A stretch of DNA of 64,000 nt, from contig CAJXMG010000001.1 of the NCBI GenBank assembly GCA_913056395.1, positions 1-64,000 of the forward strand, in the 5' to 3' direction. The stretch is from an uncultured bacterium (GTDB lineage: Bacteria; Planctomycetota; UBA8108; UBA1146). Position numbers and translations under genes: made by a program. A model generated the notes under the pieces. That model was not told where the DNA came from, did not search any database, and saw only the letters and a list, made by a program, of their open reading frames with translations. Below, one piece after another: positions 52,534 through 61,344 of the stretch (its first letter is position 1; each line of letters begins with the position of its first letter).

Positions 52534-53307
52534 ATGACTCTGACCGACGGATTGACCGGACGCCGGGGACTGATTCTGGGAGTCGCCAACGACCGCAGTA
52601 TCGCCTGGGGAATCGCCAAAGTGCTCGCCAACTCAGGGGCTCGACTCGGTTTTACTTACCAGGGGGACCGCCTTGAGCGCAGGGTTCGCCCTCTCGCTGA
52701 GGAAGCGGGGGGTGAAATCATCACTTCCTGCGATGTCTGCGACGAGCAAGACGTCCAGCGTCTCTTCGAAGAAGTGGACGAGAAGTGGGGGGGACTCGAC
52801 TTTCTGGTTCACTCCATCGCTTTTGCGGACAAGTCCGATCTGGAAAACGAATATCTGGACACTTCCCGCGATGGTTTTCTGAAGGCTCATGACGTCAGCG
52901 CCTACAGTTTCACCCATCTGGCCCGAGAAGCCGCCCGTCGAATGGAGCCGGGGGGATCGATGATGACCCTCAGTTACCTGGGGGCAGAGCGAGCCGTAAG
53001 GGGATACAACGTCATGGGTGTGGCAAAGGCCAGTCTGGAAGCGAGTGTTCGCTATCTCGCGGCAGATCTGGGTCCCAAAGAGATTCGCGTCAATGCCATC
53101 AGTGCTGGCCCGATCCAGACTCTGGCCGCACGCGGGATCAGCGGATTTTCCGACATCTTTTCTGAAGTCGAGGGACGGGCAGCGATGGGACGCGGTGTCA
53201 CCATCGAAGAGGTGGGTAATGCCGCCGCATTCCTGCTTTCTCCTCTGGCCAGCGGAATCACCGGCGAAGTCATCTACGTCGATGGTGGTTTCCGCATGAT
53301 GGGATAG
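52534..53307 (+). CDS. fabI: Enoyl-ACP reductase (NADH)
   Basis: The product is 257 residues. The nucleotide motif is GVANDRSIAWGIAK, and the catalytic Tyr-x6-Lys is Y158-K165 in GYNVMGVAKASLEA. HSIAFADK and RVNAISAGPIQTLAARGI are FabI hallmarks. It performs the last reduction of fatty-acid elongation using NADH, and is the triclosan/isoniazid-type target. nadE starts 10 bases after its stop, so they may be co-transcribed. Confidence 0.95.
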   Translation: MTLTDGLTGRRGLILGVANDRSIAWGIAKVLANSGARLGFTYQGDRLERRVRPLAEEAGGEIITSCDVCDEQDVQRLFEEVDEKWGGLDFLVHSIAFADKSDLENEYLDTSRDGFLKAHDVSAYSFTHLAREAARRMEPGGSMMTLSYLGAERAVRGYNVMGVAKASLEASVRYLAADLGPKEIRVNAISAGPIQTLAARGISGFSDIFSEVEGRAAMGRGVTIEEVGNAAAFLLSPLASGITGEVIYVDGGFRMMG

Positions 53308-53317
53308 GACCTGTCTC

Positions 53318-54982
53318 GTGCGGTTGGCGATCGCCCAGCTCAACACCACTGTGGGAGACCTTGAGGGGAACCGTACCCTCATATTGGATGCTCACAGGGA
53401 AGCGGCAAAGCAAGGCGCGGATCTGGTTCTCTATCCGGAGCTGGTGACCTGTGGATATCCGCCGCAGGATCTGGTGACCCGTCCCGATTTTGTTTCTGCG
53501 GTAGCGCAATTGAATCACCATTTGGCCGAGTCTCTGAGTGCCGGACCCGCTGCAGTCTTTGGAACTCTGGAGGGGGCCGCTAAAGGCGCATCCCGGCCAG
53601 TCCATAACAGTGCGTGGGTGGTGGACGGTGGCCGGATTCTCGGACGCCACGACAAGATCCTCTTGCCCGCATACGATGTTTTTGATGAGTCACGTACCTT
53701 TGAACCGGGGGGGGAAGCCCAGCCCGTCGAGATTCGTGGTCAGTCTGTGGGCATCGCCATCTGCGAGGATTTGTGGACGCTACCGGTTCCCGGTCAGCCT
53801 CCCTATCCACGACAACCGGGGAAGGAATTGGTCGACAAGGGTGCGACCCTGATTCTTTGTCCATCTGCGAGTCCTTTCCATGAAGGCCGTCATCTCGTTC
53901 GTGAGCAGGTCTTTTGTGAGCACAGTCGACAGTGGGGAGTTCCGTTGGCCCTCGCCAATCTGGTGGGGGGCAATACTGAATTGATCTTTGACGGCCGCAG
54001 TTTTCTGGTGAAGCCGGACGGCAATTTTCTGCGACTTCCCACATTTGAATCCGCTGTTTTCTGTGTGGACGAACTGAGTGATTCACAAGATGAGGTGGGG
54101 CAGCAGGGGGAAGCCCTTGCAGATGCATTGATCCTCGGTATTCAGGATTTCCTCGGCAAATGCGGCCTTCAGAAAGTAGTTCTGGGTCTCAGTGGTGGCA
54201 TCGATTCGGCAGTGGTCGCAGTTCTGGCCACGGCGGCCCTCGGTGCGGAGAATGTCACCGGTGTGGCCATGCCGGGACCCTATTCTTCCGCGGGCGCCCT
54301 CACCGATGCGGAAGAGTTGGCCAAAAACCTTGGTATCGAATTTGAGGTGGTTTCCATCGAGGAGACTTACCAAAAGATGCACACCGATCTGGAACCTCTC
54401 CTCGGAAGTGGAGACTGGGGGGTCGCCCAGGAGAACCTTCAATCCCGATTGCGCGGTAACATCCTCATGACCATCGCCAACCGGACTGGGGCGATGGTGC
54501 TGGCAACGGGGAACAAATCGGAACTCTCCGTCGGATACTGCACCCTTTACGGTGACATGTGTGGAGGCCTTGCACCCCTCGGAGATGTCTCCAAGCAGGG
54601 GGTCTATCAACTGGCACGGCTCAATCGTTTTCAGGGGCAGATTCCGATTTCGACCATCGACAAGCCACCCTCCGCGGAGCTGGCCCCGGACCAGGTCGAT
54701 ACGGACAGCCTGCCACCCTACGACCAGTTGGATGCGATCCTGACCGCCTGGATCGAGGAGAGATGCTCCTTTGCCGAAATCGTGGCCCGGGGCATTCCGG
54801 AGGAGTCTGTTCGCCACGTGATCCGCCTGATCGAACTCAGCGAGCACAAACGCAGGCAATCTGCCCCCATTCTGAGGGTGACGCCCAGGGCCTATGGCGT
54901 GGGTCGCAGGGTGCCGATTGCCCGATCTCTGGATGGCTGGCAGTACCGGAGTCAGACACCCGGCGGAGAAACCGGGGCCTAG
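53318..54982 (+). CDS. nadE: Glutamine-dependent NAD+ synthetase
   Basis: The product is 554 residues, start GTG 53318. The N-terminal nitrilase-type glutaminase has Glu41 (LYPELVTCGYPPQDL), Lys in GRHDKILLPAYDVFDE and Cys in GIAICEDLWTL. The C-terminal synthetase has the P-loop GLSGGIDSAVVAVLA and LATGNKSELSVGYCTLYGDM. It amidates nicotinate adenine dinucleotide to NAD+ with glutamine as ammonia donor. It is directly after fabI, an NADH-dependent enzyme, which is a plausible but unproven functional link. Confidence 0.96.
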   Translation: MRLAIAQLNTTVGDLEGNRTLILDAHREAAKQGADLVLYPELVTCGYPPQDLVTRPDFVSAVAQLNHHLAESLSAGPAAVFGTLEGAAKGASRPVHNSAWVVDGGRILGRHDKILLPAYDVFDESRTFEPGGEAQPVEIRGQSVGIAICEDLWTLPVPGQPPYPRQPGKELVDKGATLILCPSASPFHEGRHLVREQVFCEHSRQWGVPLALANLVGGNTELIFDGRSFLVKPDGNFLRLPTFESAVFCVDELSDSQDEVGQQGEALADALILGIQDFLGKCGLQKVVLGLSGGIDSAVVAVLATAALGAENVTGVAMPGPYSSAGALTDAEELAKNLGIEFEVVSIEETYQKMHTDLEPLLGSGDWGVAQENLQSRLRGNILMTIANRTGAMVLATGNKSELSVGYCTLYGDMCGGLAPLGDVSKQGVYQLARLNRFQGQIPISTIDKPPSAELAPDQVDTDSLPPYDQLDAILTAWIEERCSFAEIVARGIPEESVRHVIRLIELSEHKRRQSAPILRVTPRAYGVGRRVPIARSLDGWQYRSQTPGGETGA

Positions 54983-55289
54983 GCTCACTTTCGGCCCCAG
55001 GCTCTTCACCGCCAGCTTGCCAAAGGTGATCAGTGATCTTGACCGGAAAATCCGGAACCCCTTGCCCCCGTGTAAATTAGCATTGAAACTGCAGGTCAGA
55101 CCTACGAGGCCCGGTGGGATTTTCCCGGTGAGCCCCGTGGGCCTCAAACAATCAACAAATCGATCAGATTCAGGGCTGCTGGCACCGGTCGTGCCGGCGG
55201 AGTCTGGGGACAGCCGTGTCTGGAAATGCCTGTATCGATTTCTTACGGACCTGGGCGCACAAGCCCACCACGTGAAAGACAAGCTGAGG
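54983..55289. other. 307-base leader region of the citrate synthase gene
   Basis: I see no gene here. An open frame in phase with citrate synthase runs back to 54894, but it overlaps nadE and lacks family resemblance, so it is leader. Candidate -35-like TTGACC (55039-55044) and TTGCCC (55062-55067) hexamers occur without a convincing -10 element. No terminator hairpin follows nadE that I can see. Confidence 0.4.
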
Positions 55290-56576
55290 ATGAACGACAA
55301 GACGAACGAAGATGCGGTTCTTCACCTCGGAGATCAGAAGATCTCCCTGCCCGTATACGTCGGAACAGAGGGGGAGAAAGCGATCGATATCAGCAGCCTC
55401 CGCAAGGAGAGCGGATTCGTCACTCTCGATCCGGGTTACGTCAATACAGGTAGCACTCTCAGCTCAGTCTGCTTTATCGATGGTGAAGAAGGAATTCTTC
55501 GCTACCGCGGTTACCCCATCGAGCAGCTGGCACTGAATTCGAACTTCGTTGAAACCAGTTACCTGCTGATCCACGGCGACCTGCCCAATCCTGAGCAATA
55601 CGAAACATTCCGCACCAATCTTCGATTCCATTCGATGATTCATGAAGACATGCGGCACTTTTACGACGGGTTTCCGTCGTCGGCACACCCGATGGCAATT
55701 CTCTCGGCGATGGTGATGGGGTTGTCGACCTTCTACACCGACATCGAAGATCCGGAGAATGACGACAACATGGACCTGACCATTTGTCGTCTGCTTTCAA
55801 AGGTTCGAACCCTGGCAGCCTTCAGTTTCAAGAAGTCGATTGGCCAGCCCTTCATCTACCCGGACAACTCCCTGAGTTACTGCGGTAACTTCATGCACAT
55901 GATGTTCCGTGTCCCGGCTGAGCCCTACCACGTAGACCCTGAGGTGGAGAGAGCACTCAATCTGCTGTTGATCCTGCATGCGGATCATGAGCAGAACTGC
56001 TCGACCTCGACGGTTCGCATGGTGGGAAGTTCCCTGACCAATCTTTACGCCTGCATCTCCGCTGGAATCAGTGCCCTGTGGGGTTCCCGCCATGGGGGAG
56101 CCAATCAGGCTGTCCTCGAACAGTTGTCGATGATCCACGAGAATGGTCAGGACGTCGAAGCCTTCATGGAGCAGGTCAAGGACAAGGATTCGCCGACCCG
56201 CCTGATGGGATTCGGGCACCGCGTTTACAAAAACTACGACCCGCGAGCCAAGATCATCAAGGAAGCCTGCGACAGGCTTCTCGATCACCTCGGAGTTGAG
56301 GACCCGCTTCTCGATGTGGCTCGCCGCCTTGAGGAGATTGCCCTCAACGACAACTACTTCATCGACCGTAACCTGTATCCGAATGTCGATTTCTACTCCG
56401 GTATCATGTACCGGGCGATCGGGATTCCGACCAACATGTTTACGGTGATGTTTGCTCTTGGAAGATTGCCCGGGTGGATCGCACACTGGCTTGAGCAGCG
56501 CAACAATCCGAAGGACAGGATTCAGCGCCCTCGACAGATCTACACCGGAGAGCAGATTCGGGAGTATCCCCAGTAG
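55290..56576 (+). CDS. gltA: Citrate synthase
   Basis: The product is 428 residues from ATG 55290, the standard length of the type II (Gram-negative hexameric) enzyme. The active-site residues are His in WGSRHGGANQAVLEQL, His in GFGHRVYKNYDPRAKI and Asp in NVDFYSGIMYRAIG. The N-terminal LDPGYVNTGSTLSSVCFIDG and EGILRYRGYPIEQLA are also typical. It condenses oxaloacetate and acetyl-CoA, entering the TCA cycle. GTG 55272 would add six residues; GAGG lies directly before ATG 55290. Confidence 0.96.
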   Translation: MNDKTNEDAVLHLGDQKISLPVYVGTEGEKAIDISSLRKESGFVTLDPGYVNTGSTLSSVCFIDGEEGILRYRGYPIEQLALNSNFVETSYLLIHGDLPNPEQYETFRTNLRFHSMIHEDMRHFYDGFPSSAHPMAILSAMVMGLSTFYTDIEDPENDDNMDLTICRLLSKVRTLAAFSFKKSIGQPFIYPDNSLSYCGNFMHMMFRVPAEPYHVDPEVERALNLLLILHADHEQNCSTSTVRMVGSSLTNLYACISAGISALWGSRHGGANQAVLEQLSMIHENGQDVEAFMEQVKDKDSPTRLMGFGHRVYKNYDPRAKIIKEACDRLLDHLGVEDPLLDVARRLEEIALNDNYFIDRNLYPNVDFYSGIMYRAIGIPTNMFTVMFALGRLPGWIAHWLEQRNNPKDRIQRPRQIYTGEQIREYPQ

Positions 56577-56600
56577 GGCTGATCCTGTTGTCGAATTAGC

Positions 56601-57023
56601 TCAGGAGCCTTCGATCCATTCCGGAGGGCCGTCTGTATAGTGTTCGTGCTTCCAGACTGCGACGTCGGCCTTGATCTCTGTCATTCCCCGTTCGAGCAGG
56701 GCGAAGCCCTCTTTTCTGTGGGGGAGCGAAACTCCGAGAAGAATGCTGGTTTCACCGACTTCGAGCATTCCCAATCGGTGGATCGCGATCGCTTTCCTGG
56801 CCCCTGACTGAACCAGTCCTTCCACGATTTTCTCGAGGCTTCTCAGGGCCAGGGATTCATGGGCGTGATATTCGATTCGGGTGACACTTCTATCCCTGTT
56901 CAGATCACGTACCACTCCGCAGAAGAGATGAATGGCACCACAGGCGTCATCGGTCAGCCAGCTGCGTGCCGCTTCGGTATCGATCACTTCGCGACAGAGG
57001 CGTGCTTCAAATGCAGACGGCAT
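56601..57023 (-). CDS. moaE: Molybdopterin synthase catalytic subunit MoaE
   Basis: The product is 140 residues. The MoaE pattern is clear: GAIHLFCGVVRDLNRD, IAIHRLGMLEVGETSILLGV, then HRKEGFALLERGMTEIKADV followed by AVWKHEHY, where the Lys pair acts in catalysis. It transfers sulfur from MoaD thiocarboxylate to precursor Z. It starts two bases after the moaD stop. The C-terminus is slightly short but keeps the family WKxE motif (WKHE). Confidence 0.93.
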   Translation of the reverse strand: MPSAFEARLCREVIDTEAARSWLTDDACGAIHLFCGVVRDLNRDRSVTRIEYHAHESLALRSLEKIVEGLVQSGARKAIAIHRLGMLEVGETSILLGVSLPHRKEGFALLERGMTEIKADVAVWKHEHYTDGPPEWIEGS

Positions 57024-57025
57024 TT

Positions 57026-57271
57026 CTAGCCGCCACTCACGGGAGGGATCAGTGCGATCTCCTGACCCTCGGAGATGATGGCGTCAGGGTCTGCAAACTC
57101 GTCCCCGATGGCGACGCGGACGTGGGCCAATTTCCCTTGCAGGTAAGGATGGGCTTCGCCGATCTCCTGCAGGAGAGTCGAGACGGTGGATCCCTCTGGC
57201 AAGGTCATTTTCAGGGTCGGGGAGCCGACATCATCTTTCAATGAAGCAAAGAGCAGAAGTTCCAAATCCAT
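57026..57271 (-). CDS. moaD: Molybdopterin synthase sulfur carrier subunit MoaD
   Basis: The product is 81 residues from ATG 57271 with GGAGG upstream. The ubiquitin-like fold (LELLLFASLKDDVG, AIISEGQEIALIPPVSGG) ends in the Gly-Gly that is adenylated and thiocarboxylated by MoeB. It forms the synthase with MoaE, encoded right behind it. No MoaA/MoaC is in the window. Confidence 0.95.
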   Translation of the reverse strand: MDLELLLFASLKDDVGSPTLKMTLPEGSTVSTLLQEIGEAHPYLQGKLAHVRVAIGDEFADPDAIISEGQEIALIPPVSGG

Positions 57272-57329
57272 GATTCCTCCAGAAGCCAGCATCTGCACAG
57301 ATACTTCGCGGGTCAATGGTATCGACCGT

Positions 57330-58643
57330 TCAATTTTGCTTCAGATACTCACGCCAGGTGTCAATTTCCTGTTGGCGAAGGTTGATTGGAGCGTTCATCC
57401 AGAAGTCCGGATTGACGATGGTCCGTTGCCGGGAGATTCGTGCAAGGGCCTGAGCGGCGATCGCTCTCAGTTCACCATCCTCCGATTCGAGACAATCGAC
57501 GACGGCTTCAACGATGGAAAAACTGCGCGACGAAGGCACAACTTCTCGACAGATCGATTTTTTCTGATCAATCGTCGCGGAAGCCATAAAGTCGAAGAAG
57601 CGATCGATCCACTTTGATCGCAGGGTCCTCGACCACCGACTCGATCGGGATCCGATCAACTCGACGACGCGACACCATGCCCATATGGGATCTGCAGAGG
57701 ACTCCAATTCGGCATCCAGTGCTTCAGAGATCGCCGACCCATCATTGCGAAACTGACCGATAGATCCTTCAATTGCCCAGCGCCTCAATCGGGAGTCGCT
57801 GAGGTGTTTTTGAATCTGGTCTCGGGCGCGGGTAGCCAGATCGTCAACGAACCCGGGGACGAGAACAGCGAGTTCTTTTTCCTCGAGTTCAATAATCTGC
57901 GACAACTTCTCCTCAAATGACAACTGGGGATCGGATTGATTCAGAAGGTGCCACAGGAATCCCCAAGAAAGGGCGTATCGGTAGAGCAGTTCTGAGTCGG
58001 CACTGTAAAACTGGCCATAGTCGCCCTCGATGGTCTCGAGAAGATCTCCCAGAAATTGGCTTCTTCCTCTGCGGCGCAGCTCTCTTCGACACTTGTCGTA
58101 GTACTTGATGTGAAAGGGGGGAATGGCGAAGGAACCATCCCCTGGATCAAAACCGCCCTCGAAATGACAGGCGATTCCCTCAACCAGCCACCAGCGGCCT
58201 TCAACTCCTGGAATTTGCGAGGTGAGGTGGTGAGCCAGTTCGTGTTGAAAGGTATCGAGGGAGTCCGGTTCGAGAAGAATGGAATTTCCATCCTCGTCCG
58301 GTGCACCCGAGAGCCAAATGATGTCGAGGAGGCTGTTGTACCAGCCTGCGAAACCAACACTCCCGCGTCGAATGACCGCTCCGGAGTCTGCAGGAGTTCC
58401 TGAGAGAATGACCGTTACTTCAGGAACACCCCGGGAGGCATTCGGCAGGTGTTTCTCGATTCCATTGCTCGACCATTCGAGTCGGTCCCGATAGGAGTCG
58501 GTCACCGATTCAGGGTGGTCGCTATAGATGACTCCTGACTCAGACTCAACCCTGTGGTCGTAGACCAGTGAGCAACCAGTTGCAAACAACAACAACATGA
58601 GCCCGAGAGAGAACTGAGTAAACCGGTAGATCACTGTCGTCAT
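57330..58643 (-). CDS. Lipoprotein with HExxH metallopeptidase-like motif
   Basis: The product is 437 residues from ATG 58643. The signal peptide MTTVIYRFTQFSLGLMLLLF ends in lipobox ATGC. The zinc motif is H134-E135-x-x-H138 (HELAHHL), and a downstream Glu in WWLVEGIACHFEG (E155) is the expected third ligand, as in gluzincin-type DUF1570-like peptidases. The C-terminal half is helical (EAT-like HEAT segments around LRSKWIDRFFDFMASATIDQ). It is likely an outer-membrane-anchored protease or inactive relative. Its start overlaps the upstream lipoprotein stop by 4 bases; moaD follows 58 bases later. Confidence 0.82.
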   Translation of the reverse strand: MTTVIYRFTQFSLGLMLLLFATGCSLVYDHRVESESGVIYSDHPESVTDSYRDRLEWSSNGIEKHLPNASRGVPEVTVILSGTPADSGAVIRRGSVGFAGWYNSLLDIIWLSGAPDEDGNSILLEPDSLDTFQHELAHHLTSQIPGVEGRWWLVEGIACHFEGGFDPGDGSFAIPPFHIKYYDKCRRELRRRGRSQFLGDLLETIEGDYGQFYSADSELLYRYALSWGFLWHLLNQSDPQLSFEEKLSQIIELEEKELAVLVPGFVDDLATRARDQIQKHLSDSRLRRWAIEGSIGQFRNDGSAISEALDAELESSADPIWAWCRVVELIGSRSSRWSRTLRSKWIDRFFDFMASATIDQKKSICREVVPSSRSFSIVEAVVDCLESEDGELRAIAAQALARISRQRTIVNPDFWMNAPINLRQQEIDTWREYLKQN

Positions 58644-59008
58644 CTTTCGAGGATGGTGCTGACATGCTTCAGACGAGCGGGGTTTTGTGGATCCCTGCGC
58701 CAGAGTACGGTTCCCAGATATCCACCACGAAAACCCCTGCTGCGGAAGAAGTAGTAACGCACTTCGTAAACCGGGATTTCGGGAAATCCGGGATTCGTGC
58801 TGTGAAGTTGATTTTCCTGCAGATGGTTCTGTGTCCACTCGAGGTACCCCTTGGCACTGAGGGCGCTCTGCAAGTTGATCGAAAATTCGATCACGTCCTT
58901 TTCCCGATTCCAGGAGTTTTCACCCAACACCTGGACGGGGGACTGGACTGTTCTGCAGGAACTCAGAAACAATAAGGATAGAAGGATCAGGGGCAAGATT
59001 CTGAGCAA
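58640..59008 (-). CDS. Small lipoprotein coupled to the HExxH lipoprotein
   Basis: The product is 122 residues with start TTG 59008, giving MLRILPLILLSLLFLSSC with lipobox FLSSC; AAAGG is about six bases upstream. A GTG at 59074 in frame would give a longer, less signal-like N-terminus. The mature part has TVQSPVQVLGENSWNREKDV and segments typical of small beta-rich domains, with no motif I can name. It overlaps the protease-like gene by 4 bases, so the two are partners in an envelope function. Confidence 0.7.
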   Translation of the reverse strand: MLRILPLILLSLLFLSSCRTVQSPVQVLGENSWNREKDVIEFSINLQSALSAKGYLEWTQNHLQENQLHSTNPGFPEIPVYEVRYYFFRSRGFRGGYLGTVLWRRDPQNPARLKHVSTILER

Positions 59009-59154
59009 TCGGGGCCTTTCGCTTCGGTAATCGCCAGCAAGGTTATTGGGTTTTCCTGACAAGGATGGTAACACGGCTACGCCAACGCGGAATGGGGCAA
59101 GCCTCTATTGGGGAGGGGAGTTGCCCACTTTCAGATCAGGAAGCGGGTATCGCC

Positions 59155-60666
59155 ATGAAACAGAAGGAAGCGGGCAAGGACGGAGTTCGCTGGATTCCAA
59201 TTATATTGGGTCCATTGCTGACTCTGCTGACCTGGTATCTGGCACCTGAAGATTACTCAAAAACGGTTCTCGGAACCCTCATGGTCACGGTGTGGACCGT
59301 TACCTGGTGGGTGACAGAGGCGATTCCGATTCCCGCCAGCTCCCTGCTTCCTGCCGTACTGCTGCCTCTCTTCGGGGTCTGTGATGCCGGAACTGCCGCC
59401 AAGTACTACTCTCACCATCTCATTCTGTTGCTCCTCGGCGGATTCATGCTTGCCAGAGCGGTCGAGTGTTCGGGGTTGCACCGGAGGATCGCCATCTCGA
59501 CATTGATCCGTTTGGGAACTTCCCCCCGCAGGCTGGCTTTGGGTTTTCTGATCACTTCTGCGGTTCTGTCGATGTGGATCTCCAACACGGCGACCACCTT
59601 GATGTTGTTGCCCATCGCCATCTCTGTCGCCCGGCGAACTGAAGAGGGGCAGGATCTCAAAGGGCGTTTCACCCTTTGCCTGCTCTTGTGTACTGCATAC
59701 GGAGCGAATGTCGGGGGCATCGGAACATTGATCGGGACTCCTCCCAATCTGATTTTTGTGAAGAATGCACAGGATCTGATTCCTCCGATTGAAGTTGGAT
59801 TTCTTCAATGGCTCGTATTGGGTCTTCCTGTGGTGGTTCTGTTTTTGCCGATCATGTATTTGCTTCTGACCCGTTTCCTGATTCCACTTCCAGCGGGAGA
59901 GAATCAGGAAGGCAGAGATGCCCTGCGAGAAGAGCTGAAGAATCTGGGGCCCATGAGGTCGGAAGAGAGTCGGGTTTTTCTCGTCTTTTTAGTCACAGCA
60001 CTCTTGTGGGTGACCCGTGGAAGTGGCGACATGCCGGGCTGGGTGCACCTTCTGGGACCACTGCTCGATCTGGAGCCAGCGGAATATGGCAAGTATCTCA
60101 ATGACAGTATCGTTTCTGTCGCCTGTGCCATCGCCCTGTTTATTATTCCGTCTGGCAAGGCGCAGCCTCCGCTACTCGACTGGGATCGGGCAAAAGATGT
60201 CCCATGGGGAATGTTGCTCCTCTTTGGGGGAGGTTTTGCCATTGGGGGAGCGTTTCAGAGCAGTGGCCTCAGTACCGAGGTAGGGACGTGGATGGCTTCC
60301 TGGAACACATTACCCTTCCCGATGTTGGTGATGGCGATTTCCTCGGTGACGACCTTCCTGACAGAGGTGACCTCCAACACTGCTTCGATGCACTTGCTGA
60401 TGCCGGTGTTGTCTTCAGCGGCAATACAGGGGGGGATCTCTCCCATACAGATGATGCTCCCGGCTGTTCTGTCGGTTTCCTGTGCATTCATGTTGCCTGT
60501 TGCAACCGCACCGAATGCCATCGTGTTTGCAACGGGCAAGATTCCGATCCGCTTCATGATTCGCTGTGGTTTCGCATTGAATGTCATCGGTGTCTTGATC
60601 GTTTTGGTGGTCAGCCTGACTCTGGGAGCGCTGGGCTGGCTTCCTGGGCCATCAGAGTCTGGTTAG
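59155..60666 (+). CDS. SLC13/DASS-family anion:Na+ symporter
   Basis: The product is 503 residues from ATG 59155; the frame runs upstream to 59065 but with no family match. It has about 11 to 12 helices and the two SNT motifs that bind Na+ and substrate: WISNTATTLMLLPIAIS and TEVTSNTASMHLLMPVL. ANVGGIGTLIGTPPNLIFVK is also characteristic. Such transporters take up dicarboxylates, citrate or sulfate; PNLIF-type members of this size are usually dicarboxylate carriers, but the substrate is not decided here. It is convergent with the DnaJ-like gene. Confidence 0.93.
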   Translation: MKQKEAGKDGVRWIPIILGPLLTLLTWYLAPEDYSKTVLGTLMVTVWTVTWWVTEAIPIPASSLLPAVLLPLFGVCDAGTAAKYYSHHLILLLLGGFMLARAVECSGLHRRIAISTLIRLGTSPRRLALGFLITSAVLSMWISNTATTLMLLPIAISVARRTEEGQDLKGRFTLCLLLCTAYGANVGGIGTLIGTPPNLIFVKNAQDLIPPIEVGFLQWLVLGLPVVVLFLPIMYLLLTRFLIPLPAGENQEGRDALREELKNLGPMRSEESRVFLVFLVTALLWVTRGSGDMPGWVHLLGPLLDLEPAEYGKYLNDSIVSVACAIALFIIPSGKAQPPLLDWDRAKDVPWGMLLLFGGGFAIGGAFQSSGLSTEVGTWMASWNTLPFPMLVMAISSVTTFLTEVTSNTASMHLLMPVLSSAAIQGGISPIQMMLPAVLSVSCAFMLPVATAPNAIVFATGKIPIRFMIRCGFALNVIGVLIVLVVSLTLGALGWLPGPSESG

Positions 60667-60687
60667 GTGGCATTCGAGTGAAGGAAA

Positions 60688-61344
60688 TCAGACTTTTCCG
60701 TCACGCTCCAGTTTTTCGTAGGCCTTGATCAACGACTTGAGTTTTTCACTCGCTTGATCCACCTGGCTTCGATCCAGATCCTTGTGTTTGTCAGGGTGAT
60801 ATTGCTTCACGAGGTCCCTGAATCTGGAGCGAATCTGGTCCGGGGTGGCATCCCGCTTCAAGCCCAGAATTTGCAGAGGGTGATGAAAGGGAAGTGGACC
60901 TGAAATCTCGAAGTCTTGTTCCGAAGAATCCGCTGGGGACGATGGATGAACTTTCTCTGATTCTCTGGGGGATTCTGGTTTGGCAGAGGGCCTTTTTGAA
61001 ACCCACTGTTTCCAGCGGGCACCGGAATAGTTCCTTAATCCGGCCTGTTCGAAAATCATGCGTCGTTCTTCGCCGAACTTTTGTTGCCACTCCTGGAGTT
61101 GCAGGAAATCGTCCGGTGCCAAGGGTTCGAACCAGCCCACCAGCCAGTCCACCAGACCGATATCACGTGCTGGAGAGGCGTAGTACTTTCCCTCCCCAAC
61201 GGATTCTACTCTGCTCTCTCTGCGACATGACGGGCAGGTGTAGAGACGGTAAGGCCCGCCTTCACTTTCGTCGCGTCCACGCAAAATGCCATCTCTGAGA
61301 ACTCCGTCGAGGTGAAGTTTGCTTCGACAATGCCAACAGCGCAT
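60688..61344 (-). CDS. Zinc-ribbon protein with C-terminal J domain
   Basis: The product is 218 residues. The N-terminus has two CxxC pairs (CWHCRSK and CPSCRRE) forming a zinc ribbon. The middle (SPRESEKVHPSSPADSSEQD) is a disordered linker, and the C-terminal J domain has the HPD motif in QYHPDKHKDLDRSQ with ILGLKRDATPDQIRSRFRDL before it. J domains stimulate DnaK ATPase; the zinc ribbon may recruit a client. Its start shares one base with the queA stop (TGATG), so it is translationally coupled to queA. Confidence 0.9.
   Translation of the reverse strand: MRCWHCRSKLHLDGVLRDGILRGRDESEGGPYRLYTCPSCRRESRVESVGEGKYYASPARDIGLVDWLVGWFEPLAPDDFLQLQEWQQKFGEERRMIFEQAGLRNYSGARWKQWVSKRPSAKPESPRESEKVHPSSPADSSEQDFEISGPLPFHHPLQILGLKRDATPDQIRSRFRDLVKQYHPDKHKDLDRSQVDQASEKLKSLIKAYEKLERDGKV

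Noticed and set aside
54083-55300. Minus-strand frame of 405 codons opposite nadE and the gltA leader
   Set aside because: Shadow of nadE; no motif.
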